Shown here one piece after another: positions 61,019-64,000 of a DNA stretch of 64,000 nt. The notes under the pieces are model-generated. The model was not told the DNA's origin and did not search any database. It saw only the letters and a list, made by a program, of their open reading frames with translations. Source of the DNA: Nitrospira sp. SG-bin1 (GTDB taxonomy: Bacteria > Nitrospirota > Nitrospiria > Nitrospirales > Nitrospiraceae); the NCBI GenBank assembly GCA_002083365.1, contig LVWS01000016.1, forward strand, positions 35,169 to 99,168, read 5' to 3'. A program made the position numbers and the translations under genes. The stretch's first letter is position 1. Each line of letters begins with the position of its first letter.

Positions 61019-61022
61019 TCAA

Positions 61023-61628
61023 CTACGGCACCACGATGACATCGCCGCTCTGCAGAAAGAAGTTTCCCGGCACGGCGCTGCCCTTTAGAATGTCGTCATA
61101 GCTCACCGGAATTTCGATCTGGCGTTTCTGCTCATGCCCTTCTGACCCGGTGCTCACATTGCGCAACACCTTAATCTTATTCTTGGATGCAAACGGGGCG
61201 AAGCCGCCAGCCAACGATATGCCTTGCATCACGTTGGCATAGGACTTCAACGGGTACTTCCCCGGCTTCATCACTTCTCCCAAGACGTAGATGAAATAGC
61301 TGTTCACTTCTTTCACTTGGACCGTAACTATTGGCGATGAGACATATTCAGTAAGCCGATCGCCGATGCGCTTAGCCAAAACATTGGCAGTTAGGCCGGC
61401 AGCCGGTACATCGCCGATAAGCGGCATGGTAATCGTCCCGTCCGGACGAATCGTCACCTCACCAGACAGATCCTGACTTTTCCAAACCGTCACTCTCAGC
61501 ACGTCCTCCGGACCGAGGAAAAATTCAGACGGCGCAGTTAGGTTGACTTTGTCATCCATTCTCTTCTCGGCACATCCCACAAGCAGGACAATGGTGACAA
61601 ACATCCAGCTCAGTAAGATGCGCATCAT
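61023..61628 (-). CDS. Polysaccharide export lipoprotein (Wza/EpsD-like)
   Basis: 201 residues from the ATG at 61628, with GGGAG upstream. A signal peptide with lipobox VLLVGC precedes the polysaccharide-export domain FFLGPEDVLRVTVWKSQDL, EVTIRPDGTITMPLIGDVPA and a SLBB-type segment VNSYFIYVLGEVMKPGKYPL. It forms the outer-membrane conduit for exopolysaccharide. It normally heads a biosynthesis cluster, but downstream it meets the truncated hsdM within five bases, so the rest of that cluster is missing here. Confidence 0.9.
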   Translation of the reverse strand: MMRILLSWMFVTIVLLVGCAEKRMDDKVNLTAPSEFFLGPEDVLRVTVWKSQDLSGEVTIRPDGTITMPLIGDVPAAGLTANVLAKRIGDRLTEYVSSPIVTVQVKEVNSYFIYVLGEVMKPGKYPLKSYANVMQGISLAGGFAPFASKNKIKVLRNVSTGSEGHEQKRQIEIPVSYDDILKGSAVPGNFFLQSGDVIVVP

Positions 61629-61664
61629 ATGCCTACTCCCGTCATAGCCATCATTGAACATTCT

Positions 61665-61946
61665 CTAACAATCTCCCCGCACATCTCTGATCAAGGCTGC
61701 CCGAAGCGTCGCGTAATCAAGCGTGAGCTCGGCAAATTGTTTTTTCAGCCGCCGATGTTCGTCCTCCAGGGACCGTAACCGCTCTTTATCGCCCGATTGT
61801 TGCTCATGGGCAAACTTTGCTCGCCATCGGTAGAGGGAACTGATGGAAATCCCATACTGACGAGAAATCTCTCCAGCCATTCGGCCCGCGTCTAATTCTG
61901 AGACCACGGCTCTTATCTGATCTTTGGTAAAACGGGATTTGGGCAT
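61665..61946 (-). mobile_element. Orphan IS3-family OrfA (transposase helix-turn-helix subunit)
   Basis: 93 residues: FTKDQIRAVVSELDAGRMAG then EISRQYGISISSLYRWRAKF is the IS3/IS911 OrfA helix-turn-helix, followed by a leucine-zipper-like ERLRSLEDEHRRLKKQFAEL. No OrfB (DDE integrase) follows: the export lipoprotein gene begins 36 bases after its stop. No terminal inverted repeats were recognised. It is either a remnant of an insertion sequence or a retained DNA-binding protein. Confidence 0.8.
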
Positions 61947-62010
61947 GACTGCAGATCCCCCGTCATCTTGCTGGATCGTAGAAAGATTGAAGGGGAATAG
62001 GGAGGAAGGT

Positions 62011-62580
62011 TCACTGCTCGGGCGCGACTTCGTCGCTGCCTATATGGATGAGCGCAGCTCGCTGCAGAAGAGAGGAGCGAATCACTAAGCCATGATGACT
62101 CGTTCGGCGAACGAATTGGCCACGGACTCCGATCAACGGACCTCGTATCACTTCGACCCATGCACCTTCTGCGAAGTAATCCCACGGTTCCATCATGGGA
62201 TTGACCGAGGAAAGTTGCTGGAGCACGGCAATTTCTTCAGCCGGAATGGGTTCTGGTCTCATAGTGCCGACGATACGGACGACACCCGGCGTTTTTAGAA
62301 CGGCTAGACTACTGGTCATCGCAAAGTTGGCAAAGCAATACCCGCTAAAGAGCGGAAGCGTCGTCCACACTTTGCGATCGGACCATTGACGACGTTGCTT
62401 GCCCAACGGGAGCAAGGGTTCTATCCCTACTGCCAACAATCGGTCCCGAACTTGTTTCTCGTGGCGAGACTGGGTCTGAAGGGCATACCATCGGCAATCA
62501 GTGCTGGTCTCTATTACCTGTTCTTGTATCTGTTCGTCCCGTTCAATAGGTTTTTTCTGTTTCTGATAGCCAGGGATCAT
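62011..62580 (-). CDS. NusG-like transcription antiterminator (UpxY/RfaH type)
   Basis: 189 residues. The NGN domain (WYALQTQSRHEKQVRDRLLAV then EPLLPLGKQRRQWSDRK and PLFSGYCFANF) and a KOW-like C-terminus (EGAWVEVIRGPLIGVRGQFVRR) identify a specialised NusG paralogue. Such proteins let polymerase read through long capsule or exopolysaccharide operons; the export lipoprotein gene two places downstream fits. An N-terminal charged extension of about 30 residues is unusual but unassigned. Confidence 0.88.
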   Translation of the reverse strand: MIPGYQKQKKPIERDEQIQEQVIETSTDCRWYALQTQSRHEKQVRDRLLAVGIEPLLPLGKQRRQWSDRKVWTTLPLFSGYCFANFAMTSSLAVLKTPGVVRIVGTMRPEPIPAEEIAVLQQLSSVNPMMEPWDYFAEGAWVEVIRGPLIGVRGQFVRRTSHHGLVIRSSLLQRAALIHIGSDEVAPEQ

Positions 62581-62634
62581 AGCTTCGCCCCGTGAGTCCC
62601 AGCCTCTTTAATAAATACAGCCGTTCAGCTGTAA

Positions 62635-62969
62635 TGATAGGGCCTAGCGGACCTATCAATATCAGGGCATACGGCCCTTTCACCATCAGATAGATGTCTA
62701 GTTTTCGTGTAGTCACACCAGCACCTTTGTCTAAACGATCGAGCTGAACAGTACTGTTCCTGCCAACGACGCTGCGACGATAAAATCATCGATTCATACT
62801 TCAACGTAGGTTATGTCCTATCAATATGAGTTCCTTACTGATAGGTCTGGTGAAGATTGTTCGAGGAAGAAGAAAAATGAAAATAGATAAACGTATTCAA
62901 TACATTGAATATGCGTGATGTATCGATCCTGCACACCCTACTAATGGGCAGTATCATTTGCACCTATCA
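62635..62969. promoter_or_regulatory. Five CCTATCA/TGATAGG heptamers in the divergent intergenic region
   Basis: Between the antiterminator gene (-) and the LuxR-type gene (+): TGATAGG 62635-62641, CCTATCA 62652-62658, CCTATCA 62817-62823, TGATAGG 62839-62845, CCTATCA 62963-62969. The first and second, and the third and fourth, form inverted pairs with 10- and 15-base spacers. Copies at 62652 and 62817 share CCTATCAATAT. The rest of the 499-base region has no gene. A likely operator array for an unknown regulator. Confidence 0.6.
62894..62911. promoter_or_regulatory. 18-bp palindrome TATTCAAT-AC-ATTGAATA
   Basis: Perfect 8-base arms around two bases in an AT-rich stretch, 169 bases before the LuxR-type gene. 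It has no T-tract, so it looks like a dimeric regulator site rather than a terminator. Confidence 0.5.
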
Positions 62970-63079
62970 AAAGTGGAGAACCATGCACCGTTTGATCCTT
63001 CCCGAGGACACAAGCAAACCGAACTCAATAAGAATCAGTTTCACGAGGTTCCCGTTTCCATCTTGAATCAGGAGGCAGC

Positions 63080-63760
63080 ATGCTCGGTGCCGCAATGTCC
63101 CCCCTCACGATCGCGATTCTCAGTAGTCAGTGGCTCCTATGGGTGGGATTGCAAAAGATTCTTGAGAGCCACGCAACCATCCCGATGGTCGTGCATCGTC
63201 ACCCGTGGCGCACCTCGGCCATGTTCCATTCCGAACGACCACCGGACCTGTTCATTCTGGATCTGGAGACCGAGCGCAACCCCACCCAAACCATCACGCA
63301 GATTCGAGAGACAGCCCCCGGCAGCAAGATCGTGTTGTTGTGCGGGATCGAGGACAAGGACCGCACCCGTGAAGCGTTTATCTCCGGCGTTGACGGCATC
63401 ATCCTCACGGTGCAACCGCCGGAAGTCGTGCTCGCGGTAATCGAGGCCTTGTATACTCCCGCGAAGCTCCAGCTCCCCATGGAACGAGATAACACGGGAG
63501 GGAGTGATGTCGCGCTATCCGCCAAAAAGAAGAGCAACTCGGACACCCCGCCCGGATGGCCCGAGGCCTTGACTGAGCGGGAACGAGAGATCATCCGCTT
63601 GGTGGAGCAGGGACTCTCGAACAAAGACATCGCCTATAAGTTGTCGATCAGCGACAGTACGGTTCGGCATCACATGACGAATATTTTCGACAAAGTCGGC
63701 GTGCCCAATCGACAGAAGCTGCTGATTCGCGCCCATCAGTTCAGCTCTAATTCCGCCTAG
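63080..63760 (+). CDS. LuxR/FixJ-type transcription regulator with degenerate receiver
   Basis: 226 residues; the ATG follows AGGAGG 5 bases upstream. Residues about 9-125 have the receiver fold, but the acidic pair at strand 1 is AILSS, the switch Thr and the strand-5 Lys-Pro (here LTVQPP) are missing; only D61 (FILDLE) remains. A C-terminal LuxR helix-turn-helix (LTEREREIIRLVEQGLSNKDIAYKLSISDSTVRHHMTNIF) is intact. It may act without phosphorylation. Divergent from the NusG-like gene, across the heptamer array. Confidence 0.88.
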   Translation: MLGAAMSPLTIAILSSQWLLWVGLQKILESHATIPMVVHRHPWRTSAMFHSERPPDLFILDLETERNPTQTITQIRETAPGSKIVLLCGIEDKDRTREAFISGVDGIILTVQPPEVVLAVIEALYTPAKLQLPMERDNTGGSDVALSAKKKSNSDTPPGWPEALTEREREIIRLVEQGLSNKDIAYKLSISDSTVRHHMTNIFDKVGVPNRQKLLIRAHQFSSNSA

Positions 63761-63881
63761 TCGTCAGAGCGACAGAAAGGAGTTCGGGCTAAATTTCTTT
63801 GGCTTTCTTGTGCCGCGCAATCGTCGACCCACGACAACGCCTTTTGTAGAGGAAAGTGTCCCTTACAAAACATGTGGAAGT

Positions 63882-63919
63882 CCGGCGCATCACCTTGGTA
63901 AGATGCGTCCGGCGGTTTT
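63882..63919 (+). terminator. Possible terminator downstream of the LuxR-type gene
   Basis: CCGGCGCATC (63882-63891) pairs with GATGCG-T-CCGG (63902-63912) across a 10-base loop with one bulged T; GGCGG and TTTT follow at once. It lies 122 bases after the stop codon. A second hairpin (TTTTGTA...TACAAAA, 63842-63870) lies just before it. Confidence 0.4.
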
Positions 63920-63968
63920 ACCGATCGCAAGAGTGGAAACTGCTGATCCGTTACACAAGGGCCTCAGT

Positions 63969-64000
63969 GCCGAGGTAGCTCAGTTGGCAGAGCACAGCCC
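63969..64000 (+). tRNA. tRNA gene, 5' part only (cut by window edge)
   Basis: GCCGAGG-TA-GCTC-AGTTGGCA-GAGC-A is a typical acceptor strand and D-arm, and ACAGCCC begins the anticodon arm. The anticodon lies beyond the window, so the amino acid cannot be given; tRNA-Phe is one plausible reading. Confidence 0.8.

Noticed and set aside
61640..62010. Complete IS3 insertion sequence around OrfA
   Set aside because: No OrfB, no frameshift window and no terminal inverted repeats or target duplication were found.
1..64000. CRISPR array or rRNA genes
   Set aside because: No regularly spaced direct repeats of CRISPR size and no rRNA sequence were noticed on reading.

Overview
The window is a bacterial chromosome segment dominated by one flagellar locus. 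Almost every gene from about 3.7 to 46 kb is on the minus strand and builds a flagellum of the two-membrane type, with L-ring FlgH and P-ring FlgI. The gene set (FlhF/FlhG, FliW/CsrA, sigma-28, three NtrC-type sigma-54 activators, glrK-qseG-glrR, polysaccharide-export genes) and the fairly GC-rich sequence suggest a member of the Nitrospirota, possibly Nitrospira. That is an inference from gene content; no taxonomic marker gene is present.

Layout, left to right. 0-2 kb: the 3' part of a hybrid histidine kinase (+). 2.2-3.5 kb: a DUF2130 coiled-coil/nuclease-like protein. 3.7-9.8 kb: fliW, csrA, flgL, flgK, flgN, flgM. 9.4-14.6 kb: flgJ, flgI, flgH, flgA, flgG, flgF. 14.8-26.4 kb: a degenerate GGDEF protein, fliA, flhG, flhF, flhA, flhB, fliR, fliQ, fliP, fliO, fliN, fliM, fliL. 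26.7-30.9 kb: flgE, flgD, fliK. 31.0-33.2 kb: a small accessory islet with a secreted protein, a damaged PIN toxin and its antitoxin, a secretin remnant and a lipoprotein. 33.3-40.8 kb: motE-like gene, fliJ, fliI, a receiver-FliH fusion, fliG, fliF, fliE, flgC, flgB. 41-47.5 kb: flrC, flrB, a periplasmic TPR protein and an FlrA/FleQ-like regulator. Then tRNA-Thr, a gene-poor kilobase, a secreted protein, glrR-qseG-glrK, a membrane protein and clpB (+). 57-64 kb: hypotheticals, a truncated type I restriction-modification locus coupled to a DUF4917 gene, a polysaccharide-export start (NusG-like antiterminator, orphan IS3 OrfA, export lipoprotein), a LuxR-type regulator (+) and the start of a tRNA.

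The flagellar control hierarchy can be read from the DNA. Four minus-strand sigma-54 (-24/-12) elements of one form, GGCAT-N5-TTGC(A/T), precede flgB, fliL, flgF and the TPR-flrB-flrC operon. Two sigma-28 elements, (T)(A/C)AAGTTT-N12-(G/A)CCGA(T/C)AA, precede csrA-fliW and flgM-flgN-flgK-flgL. The implied cascade is: FlrA-like regulator, then FlrB/FlrC with sigma-54 for the hook-basal body, then FliA for the hook-filament junction and the CsrA/FliW flagellin-control pair. No flagellin, cap or motAB genes are in the window.

The most unusual items are the fusion of an intact response-regulator receiver to the export-ATPase regulator FliH, homologous modules shared by FlgK and FlgL, five copies of the heptamer CCTATCA/TGATAGG in one divergent intergenic region, an in-frame deletion that appears to remove the active-site strand of a PIN toxin, and an hsdM gene cut off five bases from an unrelated gene.
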